From Sneathiellales bacterium (GTDB taxonomy: Bacteria > Pseudomonadota > Alphaproteobacteria > JANQFL01), in the NCBI GenBank assembly GCA_028277845.1, contig JANQFL010000103.1, positions 1 to 64,000 of the forward strand: DNA of 64,000 nucleotides. Direction: 5' to 3'. This document shows positions 54,361-64,000 of the stretch, piece after piece. Positions within the stretch are counted from its first letter, which is position 1. Every line of letters starts with the position of its first letter. A program made the translations under genes and the position numbers. A model generated the notes under the pieces. The model was not told where the DNA came from. It made no database searches and saw only the letters and a program-made list of their open reading frames with translations.

Positions 54361-54618
54361 ATGGCACATAAAAAGGCAGGTGGTAGCTCCCGCAACGGCC
54401 GCGACAGCGCGGGCCGGCGCCTGGGCGTGAAGAAATTCGGCGGCGAAGCCGTCATTCCCGGCAACATCATCGTGCGCCAGCGCGGCACCAAGTGGCACCC
54501 GGGCGAAAATGTCGGCCTGGGCAAGGACCACACCATCTTCGCGCTGGTCGAAGGCAAGGTGAAGTTTCTGCGTGGACGGAACAATCGTTCGATCGTTTCG
54601 GTGGAGCCGTCGCGCTGA
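54361..54618 (+). CDS. rpmA: 50S ribosomal protein L27
   Basis: [29 protein letters not shown]. Confidence 0.97.
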   Translation: MAHKKAGGSSRNGRDSAGRRLGVKKFGGEAVIPGNIIVRQRGTKWHPGENVGLGKDHTIFALVEGKVKFLRGRNNRSIVSVEPSR

Positions 54619-54644
54619 CGTGATCCCCTATCCATGTTCGGATC

Positions 54645-54676
54645 AAGGGGAATGGCCCGCCATTCCCCTTTTTTTG
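54645..54676 (+). terminator. Rho-independent terminator after rpmA
   Basis: AAGGGGAATGG-cccg-CCATTCCCCTT, perfect 11-bp stem followed by a T tract. Confidence 0.9.
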
Positions 54677-54683
54677 TGTCTAA

Positions 54684-56896
<2,213 letters not shown>

Positions 56897-56916
56897 CAAG
56901 GCCAAGGAGAGGTGTC

Positions 56917-58200
56917 ATGAGTACACATGAACATGCGTCCGAGCAGTCGCTGGAAACCGTGATGGAGGAGCTGGGCAAGGCCGCCCGGGCCGCCATGGAA
57001 GCCCTGGCGCTGGCCGCGCCGGATGCCAAGATCGCCGCCCTCAAGGCCGCCGCCGCCGCCATGCGCGCCGACAAGGACGCCATCCTCGCGGCCAATGAAA
57101 AGGACATGGAGGTCGGCCGCCAGCGTAACCTGTCGGGCCCCATGCTGGATCGGCTGCAGCTCACCGAGGACCGCATCGAGGCCATGGCTCGTGGTGTTGA
57201 GGACGTCGCCGACCTGAACGATCCCATCGGTGAAGTCCTGGGCGAATGGGACCGCCCGAACGGCCTGCGCATCAGCCGCGTGCGGGTGCCGCTCGGCGTC
57301 ATCGGCGTTATTTACGAATCACGGCCCAACGTCACCGCCGACGCTGGCGCGCTGTGCCTCAAGGCCGGCAATGCCGCCATCCTGCGCGGCGGGTCGGAGA
57401 GCTTCCATTCCAGCCGCGCCATCCACACGTGCCTGGCCCATGGCCTGCGCATGGCCGGCCTGCCGGAAACGGCGATCCAGTTGATCCCCACCACCGACCG
57501 GGCCGCCGTCGGCATGCTGCTGTCCATGCCCGAGTATGTCGACGTCATCGTGCCCCGGGGCGGCCGGTCGCTGATCGAACGGGTGCAGAGCGAGAGCCGG
57601 GTGCCGGTGTTCGCCCACCTGGAAGGCCTGTGCCACATCTACGTGCACGAAAAGGCCGACGCCGAGATGGCCAAGTCGATCGCCGTCAACGCCAAGATGC
57701 GCCGCACCAGCATCTGCGGCGCCGCCGAGACGCTGCTGGTCGATAGGGCGGTGGCCGGGAACCAGCTGCCCGGCCTGATCGATGCCCTGATCGACGCCGG
57801 CTGCGCCGTGCGCGGCGACGACGCGACGCAGGCCGCCGACAGCCGGGTCACCCCGGCCGAGGATGTGGACTGGATCACCGAATATCTGGCGCCGGTCATT
57901 TCGGTGCGGGTGGTGGACGGTATCGAACAGGCCATGGCGCATATCGACCGCTACGGCTCGCATCACACCGATTCCATCGTGACCGAGGATCAGGCGGCGG
58001 CGGAGCGGTTCCTGCGCACGGTCGACAGCGCCATCGTCATGCACAACGCCTCGACCCAATACGCCGACGGCGCCGAGTTCGGCATGGGCGCCGAGATCGG
58101 CATCTCCACCGGCCGCATGCACGCCCGCGGCCCGGTCGGCGTCGAGCAGCTGACCACGTTCAAATACGTTGTACGGGGGTCGGGCCAGACCCGGCCCTGA
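56917..58200 (+). CDS. proA: Glutamate-5-semialdehyde dehydrogenase
   Basis: [52 protein letters not shown]. Confidence 0.95.
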   Translation: MSTHEHASEQSLETVMEELGKAARAAMEALALAAPDAKIAALKAAAAAMRADKDAILAANEKDMEVGRQRNLSGPMLDRLQLTEDRIEAMARGVEDVADLNDPIGEVLGEWDRPNGLRISRVRVPLGVIGVIYESRPNVTADAGALCLKAGNAAILRGGSESFHSSRAIHTCLAHGLRMAGLPETAIQLIPTTDRAAVGMLLSMPEYVDVIVPRGGRSLIERVQSESRVPVFAHLEGLCHIYVHEKADAEMAKSIAVNAKMRRTSICGAAETLLVDRAVAGNQLPGLIDALIDAGCAVRGDDATQAADSRVTPAEDVDWITEYLAPVISVRVVDGIEQAMAHIDRYGSHHTDSIVTEDQAAAERFLRTVDSAIVMHNASTQYADGAEFGMGAEIGISTGRMHARGPVGVEQLTTFKYVVRGSGQTRP

Positions 58201-58232
58201 CCGACGGCAATGGCGACGGGCACGGATCCGGC

Positions 58233-58865
58233 ATGAGCGGCCTGCGCGTCGGTTTGCTGGGCGGGTCGTTCAACCCGGCCCATGAAGGCCACCGCCATAT
58301 CAGCCTGGTGGCGCTGGAACGGCTGGCGCTGGACCAGGTCTGGTGGATGGTGTCGCCGCAGAACCCGTTGAAGCCGGTCAGCGGCATGGCCGACTTCACG
58401 CACCGCGTGCAACAGGCCCGGGACATCGCCCGGCATCCGCGTATCGTCGTCACCGACGTGGAAAACCGTCTGGGTACGCGTTTTACCGCCGAAACCGTCA
58501 AACGCCTGCAACAACGGCACCCTAGCATGCGATTCGTATGGTTAATGGGGGCCGACAATTTGTTACAGATCCCGGAATGGCGGAACTGGCGGACAATCTT
58601 CAATGCCCTGCCCATTGCGATTCTCGACCGCGGTCCCTATTCTATTTTCTATCGGGCCTTGTCCGGTCAGGCAGCCCAGACATTCAAACCTTTCAGGGTT
58701 TCTGCCAGCCGGGCCAGCCGATTGGCGGACATGGACGCCCCCGCCTGGGTCTACCTGCGGGACATGAAACGGCATCCGGCCTCCGCCACGGGTATCCGTG
58801 AAGCGGCGCGTTCGCGACAATCGAGCGGGCCGCCTGACATCAACCACGCCGGGACGTCCTCCTAG
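58233..58865 (+). CDS. nadD: Nicotinate-nucleotide adenylyltransferase
   Basis: RVGLLGGSFNPAHEGHRHISLVAL, VWWMVSPQNPLK, FVWLMGADNLLQIPEWRNW. Confidence 0.94.
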   Translation: MSGLRVGLLGGSFNPAHEGHRHISLVALERLALDQVWWMVSPQNPLKPVSGMADFTHRVQQARDIARHPRIVVTDVENRLGTRFTAETVKRLQQRHPSMRFVWLMGADNLLQIPEWRNWRTIFNALPIAILDRGPYSIFYRALSGQAAQTFKPFRVSASRASRLADMDAPAWVYLRDMKRHPASATGIREAARSRQSSGPPDINHAGTSS

Positions 58866-58881
58866 CTGTCCCGGCCCTGAA

Positions 58882-59268
58882 ATGGAGCACGAAACCATAG
58901 GAATCCAGAGTAGCCCCGAACGGGCCGCCGCCGAGTTGCTGACGTTGATCCAGCACTCGCTTGAAGACGACAAAGCGGAAGATGTCGTCACTATCGATCT
59001 CGCAAAGAAATCCTCGATCGCCGATTTCATGGTCATCGCCAGCGGCCGTTCACAACGGCAGGTGGGCGCGATCTCGCAGCATTTGGCCGAACGGGTCAAA
59101 TCGGGCGGGTACGGACCGGCGCGGCTGGAGGGCACCAACACCTGCGACTGGGTGCTGGTGGATACGGGCGATGTGATCGTGCATGTCTTCCGACCCGAGG
59201 TGCGCAGCTTCTACAACCTCGAAAAACTGTGGTCCGTCGTCATGCCGGAGGAGGCCGCCGTCGTCTGA
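58882..59268 (+). CDS. rsfS: Ribosome silencing factor
   Basis: LIQHSLEDDKAEDVVTIDLAKKSSIADFMVIASGRSQRQVGAI, CDWVLVDTGDVIVHVFRPEVRSFYNLEKLW. Confidence 0.94.
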   Translation: MEHETIGIQSSPERAAAELLTLIQHSLEDDKAEDVVTIDLAKKSSIADFMVIASGRSQRQVGAISQHLAERVKSGGYGPARLEGTNTCDWVLVDTGDVIVHVFRPEVRSFYNLEKLWSVVMPEEAAVV

Positions 59269-59358
59269 GCCGACGGCCCCGCCTCCCTACACGGCAGGTA
59301 AGACTTTCCGGCGCCACGCACACGCGCCGGCCCTGTCCGTATATCGTATCCATTCCGG

Positions 59359-59823
59359 ATGAGCACCAAAATCACCATCGCCAGCGTCGGGCGCTGGCGC
59401 GACTGTCCCGAGCGCCGGTTGTTCGACGACTATGCGCGCCGCCTCGCCTGGCCGGTCGTACTGCGTGAAGTGGAGGTCAAGAAGTCCCTGCCCGACGCGG
59501 CGCGCATGACCCGGGAAGGCGACCTGTTGCGCCAGGCCGTGGACGGCTGCGACGTGTGTGTCGCCCTGGACGAACGCGGCAAGGCCCTGACCAGCCGCGA
59601 TATCGCCAAGCAGTTCGAATCTTGGCAGATGAACGGCCAGGGCGCGGTCGGTTTCCTGATCGGCGGCGCCGACGGCCTCGACGACGTCACCCGCAACGCC
59701 GCCGACGCGCGCTGGTCGCTCGGCGCCATGACTTGGCCACATATGCTGGTCAGAGTGCTGCTGGCCGAGCAGATCTACCGGGCGTCGAGTATTTTGGCCG
59801 GACACCCCTATCATCGGGGTTGA
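59359..59823 (+). CDS. rlmH: 23S rRNA (pseudouridine1915-N3)-methyltransferase
   Basis: VALDERGKALTSRDIAKQFE, VGFLIGGADGLDD, MTWPHMLVRVLLAEQIYRA. Confidence 0.94.
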   Translation: MSTKITIASVGRWRDCPERRLFDDYARRLAWPVVLREVEVKKSLPDAARMTREGDLLRQAVDGCDVCVALDERGKALTSRDIAKQFESWQMNGQGAVGFLIGGADGLDDVTRNAADARWSLGAMTWPHMLVRVLLAEQIYRASSILAGHPYHRG

Positions 59824-59932
59824 GCCGAGGCGCCGACCGGGCTAGGAAACGGGACCAAAAGCGTGTCATCCGCGTGTCTCATTCAAATGTTCGTAGACCC
59901 GCCGACTAGGTAAACAAAGCGTTAGTAAATCC

Positions 59933-61546
59933 ATGTATAGTGCCGCCATGCCCAACCCGCGCTCGCCTTCCGACGCCGCCGCCCGTCCGAAACCGGTCGT
60001 GCTGTGTATCCTGGACGGCTGGGGGCTGCGCAGCGATCCCACCGACAACGCCATCGCCCTGGCCGACACACCCCACTGGGACGCCATGATGCGCGATTGC
60101 GCCACGGCGCGGATCGCCACGTCGGGCGAGGATGTCGGCCTGACCGCCGGCCAGATGGGCAATTCGGAAGTGGGCCACATGAACATCGGCGCCGGCCGTA
60201 TCGTCGTGCAGGACCTGCCGCGGATCGACGCGGCGGTGGCCGACGGATCGCTGGCGCAAAACGCCGATCTTCTGGCGTTCATCGAAAAGCTGAAAGCCTC
60301 GGGCGGCGTCTGTCATTTGATGGGGCTGCTGTCGCCCGGCGGCGTGCACAGCCACCAGGACCACGTGATCAGCCTGGCGCGTACTATCGCCGGCCACGGC
60401 ATTGCCGTGCGCGTCCACGCCTTCCTCGACGGCCGCGACACGCCGCCGAGAAGCGCCGACGGGTTCATGCGGCGGTTCGTCGACGCCCTCGGCAGCGACG
60501 GCGACATCCGCGTCGCCACCGTCTGCGGCCGTTACTACGCCATGGACCGGGACAAGCGCTGGGAGCGGGTATCGCTAGCCTACGACATGCTGACCGCGGC
60601 CACGGGCCGGCACGCCGACGATCCGGTGGAGGCCGTCACCGCAGCCTACGCGGCCGATGAAAACGACGAATTCGTCCTGCCCACCGTGGTCGGCGACCAT
60701 ACCGGCATGGCCGACGGCGACGGACTGCTGATGGCCAACTTCCGGGCCGACCGGGCGCGGGAAATTCTGACGGCGCTGGTCGACCCGCACTTCGACGGCT
60801 TCAACCGCGCCAAGACGGTCACCTTCGCCGCCCGGGCCGGCATGGTGTCCTACTCGACGGCGCTGGACGAATTCCTGCCCGCCCTGTTCCCGCCGATCGC
60901 GCTCAGGAACACCATCGGCGAACTGGTGGCCAAGGCCGGCATGACGCAGTTGCGCATCGCCGAAACCGAGAAATACGCCCACGTCACGTTCTTCCTGAAC
61001 GGCGGCGAGGAAAAGGTCTTCGACGGCGAGGACCGCGAGTTGATCCCCTCGCCCAAGGTGGCGACCTACGACCTGCAGCCGGAAATGTCGGCGCCGGAAG
61101 TGACCGACCGGCTGATCGCCGCCATCGGTTCGAACCGGTACGATCTGATCATCGTCAATTACGCCAATCCGGACATGGTCGGCCACACCGGCATCATGCC
61201 CGCCGCCATCACCGCGGTGCAGACCATCGATACCTGTCTCGGCCGGCTGAACGATGCCGTCAAGACGGCCGGGGGCGTCATGCTGGTGACGGCCGATCAC
61301 GGCAATATCGAACAGATGACCGACGACACCGGCGGGAACCCGCACACCGCCCACACGACCAATCTGGTGCCCCTGGTCCTGGTCAACGGTGCGCAGGGCG
61401 TGTCCTTGCGCGACGGCCGCCTGGCCGACATCGCACCGACCTTGCTGCGGTTCCTCGGGCTGCCCGTGCCGGACGACATGACCGGCCAGCCGCTGGTGGA
61501 TGCCGCCGGCGTGAACAGTGGACTGGAGCACCGTGCGTCGGCCTGA
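59933..61546 (+). CDS. gpmI: 2,3-bisphosphoglycerate-independent phosphoglycerate mutase
   Basis: VVLCILDGWGLRSDPTDNAIALADTPHWD, GQMGNSEVGHMNIGAGRIV, TADHGNIEQM. Confidence 0.95.
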   Translation: MYSAAMPNPRSPSDAAARPKPVVLCILDGWGLRSDPTDNAIALADTPHWDAMMRDCATARIATSGEDVGLTAGQMGNSEVGHMNIGAGRIVVQDLPRIDAAVADGSLAQNADLLAFIEKLKASGGVCHLMGLLSPGGVHSHQDHVISLARTIAGHGIAVRVHAFLDGRDTPPRSADGFMRRFVDALGSDGDIRVATVCGRYYAMDRDKRWERVSLAYDMLTAATGRHADDPVEAVTAAYAADENDEFVLPTVVGDHTGMADGDGLLMANFRADRAREILTALVDPHFDGFNRAKTVTFAARAGMVSYSTALDEFLPALFPPIALRNTIGELVAKAGMTQLRIAETEKYAHVTFFLNGGEEKVFDGEDRELIPSPKVATYDLQPEMSAPEVTDRLIAAIGSNRYDLIIVNYANPDMVGHTGIMPAAITAVQTIDTCLGRLNDAVKTAGGVMLVTADHGNIEQMTDDTGGNPHTAHTTNLVPLVLVNGAQGVSLRDGRLADIAPTLLRFLGLPVPDDMTGQPLVDAAGVNSGLEHRASA

Positions 61547-62870
61547 CCCCTCTTTGGCCCGAACCCGCCGCGTCTTGGCGGCCGCCGTACTGACAGGCCT
61601 GTTTGCGGCACCGCTCGCGGCCGACGCGGCGGAAAAGACGCCGCAGGACGAGTTGCGCACGGTCGAACAGAATTTGAGCGCCGAGCGCCAGCGCGAAAAA
61701 ATCCTGTCCCGCAAGCGCACGCGCATCGAGAGCGACCTGGCGGCCCTGCGCAAGGGCCTGGTCGCTGCGGGGGCGCGCATCCAGAAGAACGAGGCCCAGG
61801 TCACCAAACTGGAAAAACGCCTGACATCGCTCAACAAGCTTGTGGCGGAAAAAAGCGATGCCCTGGAGGCCCGCCACAAGGACATTTCGGCGGCCCTGGG
61901 CACGATGGTCCGCATCAGCCGCAGCCCGCGCGCCGTGCTGGTTTCGGCGCCCGGCAACATCACCGACGCCGCCCGCAGCGTCACCGTCATGCGCCACGTC
62001 ACCGACACATTGCAGGGCCAGAGCAAGGACCTGCAGCGCGATCTGATTCAACTGGCCAGCCTGCGCGGCGACGTCATCCGCGAGCGCAAGTCGCTGGAAG
62101 ATGCCCAGGCGATGTTGGCCAAGGAGCGGGGCGCGTTGGATATCCTGCTCAACCGCAAGGCTTCCCTGCGCCAGCGCACGGTGAGCGAACAGGGCAAGCT
62201 GAACAAGCGCCTGGCCCGGCTGTCGAAGGCGGCCACCAGCCTGCGGTCGTTGCTGGACAAGCTGAACGCCGAAGCGGTGCGGGAAGAAAAGCGCAAACAA
62301 ACGGCATTGCGGGCGGCGAGACCCGAAACGCCCGCCGGGCCGCCCGCGCGCGCGACAGCCAAGCGACCGGAACGCGGGCAAAAACCTGCGGCGCCGGAAA
62401 CCGACGTCGCCGCGTTGCAACCGGCGCCGCGGGCGGAAACCCTGCCACGCAACGGCGCCCTTTTTTCCGATGCGCGGGGACGGTTGCCCCTGCCGGCGCG
62501 CGGCAAGATCGTCACCCTGTTCGGTGCCCCCAACGACAATGGCGGGCGCAACAAGGGCATCACTCTGGCGACCCGGTCCCAGGCCACCGTCGTGGCCCCA
62601 TATGACGGTAAAGTGGTGTATGCCGGCCAGTTTCGCGGCTACGGGGAGCTATTGATCATCGCCCACGGCGAGGGATATCATACGTTGCTTGCGGGCATGG
62701 CCCGTATATACGGTGTCGTCGGTCAACGGCTTCTTGCTGGGGAGCCTGTCGGGCTCATGGCAGACAGTCCGAACGGGGTACCGCGTCTTTATGTGGAATT
62801 GCGACGCGACGGCGTCGCCATCAATCCTGTCCCCTGGTTGGCGGCAAGCGAAAGGAAGGTCAGCGGATAA
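61533..62870 (+). CDS. Murein hydrolase activator EnvC-like / M23 family peptidase
   Basis: Signal peptide, long coiled coil, then LytM-type domain GKIVTLFG...NKGITLATRSQATVVAPYDGKVVYAGQFRGYGELLIIAHGEGYHTLLAGM. Confidence 0.9.
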   Translation: MRRPDPSLARTRRVLAAAVLTGLFAAPLAADAAEKTPQDELRTVEQNLSAERQREKILSRKRTRIESDLAALRKGLVAAGARIQKNEAQVTKLEKRLTSLNKLVAEKSDALEARHKDISAALGTMVRISRSPRAVLVSAPGNITDAARSVTVMRHVTDTLQGQSKDLQRDLIQLASLRGDVIRERKSLEDAQAMLAKERGALDILLNRKASLRQRTVSEQGKLNKRLARLSKAATSLRSLLDKLNAEAVREEKRKQTALRAARPETPAGPPARATAKRPERGQKPAAPETDVAALQPAPRAETLPRNGALFSDARGRLPLPARGKIVTLFGAPNDNGGRNKGITLATRSQATVVAPYDGKVVYAGQFRGYGELLIIAHGEGYHTLLAGMARIYGVVGQRLLAGEPVGLMADSPNGVPRLYVELRRDGVAINPVPWLAASERKVSG

Positions 62871-64000
62871 TGCGTAGGCTTGTAATCTCGGGTGTGGCGG
62901 CGATCACGCTTCTCACCTTCTCGGCCCCTGCGTTGAGCGCCGGGTCCGATACCTATAAGCAATTGGATCTGTTCGGCGATATTTTCGAGCGCATTCGTTC
63001 GGACTATGTCGAAACCGTCGATGACGCCAAGCTCATCGAAGCGGCCATCAACGGCATGCTGACGTCGCTCGATCCGCATTCCAGCTACCTCAATCCGAAA
63101 AACTACCGCGACATGCAGGTCACGACCCGCGGCACCTTCGGCGGCCTGGGTATCGAGGTGACCATGGAGAACGGTCTGGTCAAGGTGGTCGCGCCGATCG
63201 ACGATACCCCGGCTTACGACGCCGGCATCAAATCGGGCGATTTGATCACCGCCATCGACGGCGAACCGGTCATGGGCCTGACCCTGAGCGAAGCCGTCGA
63301 GAAGATGCGCGGCCCGGTGGACACCACCATCGACCTGACCCTGTCGCGCAAGGGTGAAAAGAAACCCCTTGACGTCACCATCAAGCGCGCCGTCATCAAG
63401 GTGCGTTCGGCCCGCGGCCGGGCGGAAGGCAAGGTCGGCTATGTCCGTATCTCGTCGTTCAGCGAACAGACGACCAATGGCTTGAAGAAAGCGGTCGAGA
63501 AGGCCAAGAAGGACATCGGCGACGAGTTTGCCGGCCTGGTGCTTGACCTGCGCAGCAACCCCGGCGGTTTGCTCGATCAGGCCATCCAGGTGTCCGACGC
63601 GTTCCTGGAGCGCGGCGAGATCGTTTCGACGCGGGGCAAGACCACGGGCGATTCGCAACGTTTCAACGCCCGCCCGGGCGACATCATCGACGGCTTGCCG
63701 CTGGTGGTGCTGATCAACGGCGGTTCGGCCTCGGCTTCCGAGATCGTCGCCGGCGCGTTGCAGGATCACCGCCGCGCCCTGGTGCTCGGCACCAAGTCTT
63801 TCGGCAAGGGTTCGGTGCAGACCATCATTCCGCTCGGCGGACGTGGCGCGCTGCGTTTGACGACGCAACGGTATTACACGCCGTCGGGACGGTCCATTCA
63901 GGCGAAAGGCATCACGCCCGACATCATCGTCACGCCGGCCCAGATCGAGTCGGAGGAAGAGGCCAAGGTGCGGAGCGAATCCGATCTGCGCAACCATCTC
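62870..64000 (+). CDS. S41-family C-terminal processing peptidase, truncated at window end
   Basis: MRRLVISGVAAITLLTFSAPALSAGSDTYKQLDLFGDIFERIRSDYVETVDD..., PDZ domain, GGSASASEIVAGALQDHRRALVLGTKSFGKGSVQT. Not in the supplied ORF list because it runs off the end. Confidence 0.94.
   Translation, partial: MRRLVISGVAAITLLTFSAPALSAGSDTYKQLDLFGDIFERIRSDYVETVDDAKLIEAAINGMLTSLDPHSSYLNPKNYRDMQVTTRGTFGGLGIEVTMENGLVKVVAPIDDTPAYDAGIKSGDLITAIDGEPVMGLTLSEAVEKMRGPVDTTIDLTLSRKGEKKPLDVTIKRAVIKVRSARGRAEGKVGYVRISSFSEQTTNGLKKAVEKAKKDIGDEFAGLVLDLRSNPGGLLDQAIQVSDAFLERGEIVSTRGKTTGDSQRFNARPGDIIDGLPLVVLINGGSASASEIVAGALQDHRRALVLGTKSFGKGSVQTIIPLGGRGALRLTTQRYYTPSGRSIQAKGITPDIIVTPAQIESEEEAKVRSESDLRNHL

Overview
GC-rich window, probably alphaproteobacterial (Rhodospirillales-like is a low-confidence guess). 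About 53 kb of accessory catabolic and transport operons joins a conserved housekeeping block at a tRNA-Ser. In order: the 3' end of a chemotaxis receptor gene; a DeoR regulator divergent from a betaine-type operon (ProXVW, two choline-kinase-like kinases flanking tandem DMGDH/GcvT flavoproteins, HAD hydrolase, GATase1); a tightly coupled operon of aconitase-type large and small subunits, a PEPM/ICL-family lyase, hydantoinase B/A and an isochorismatase; DUF1835, 3-methyladenine glycosylase, murI, GT2 and WYL regulator genes; a LysR-TctCBA-enolase-arylmalonate decarboxylase-like cluster; an AT-rich insertion flanked by a diverged copy of an aminotransferase 3' end; aminotransferase, GST, YHYH and SDR genes; a scar joining two truncated genes; and two phosphonate modules (phnD-C-E-M-N, then phnCDE convergent with phnGHIJKLM plus HD and DUF1045 genes, with phnF). 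The end is tRNA-Ser, rplU, rpmA, obgE, proB, proA, nadD, rsfS, rlmH, gpmI, envC-like and ctpA-like (truncated). Best leads: the AMDase/enolase/TTT cluster; 11-bp-phased Pho-box arrays and PhnF-type operators at both phn promoters; a 2H phosphoesterase (DUF1045) in a C-P lyase operon with no phnP in the window; the dehydratase-lyase-hydantoinase operon; and a switch-like structured leader upstream of the GST gene. No searches were run. Family calls come from reading the translated motifs.
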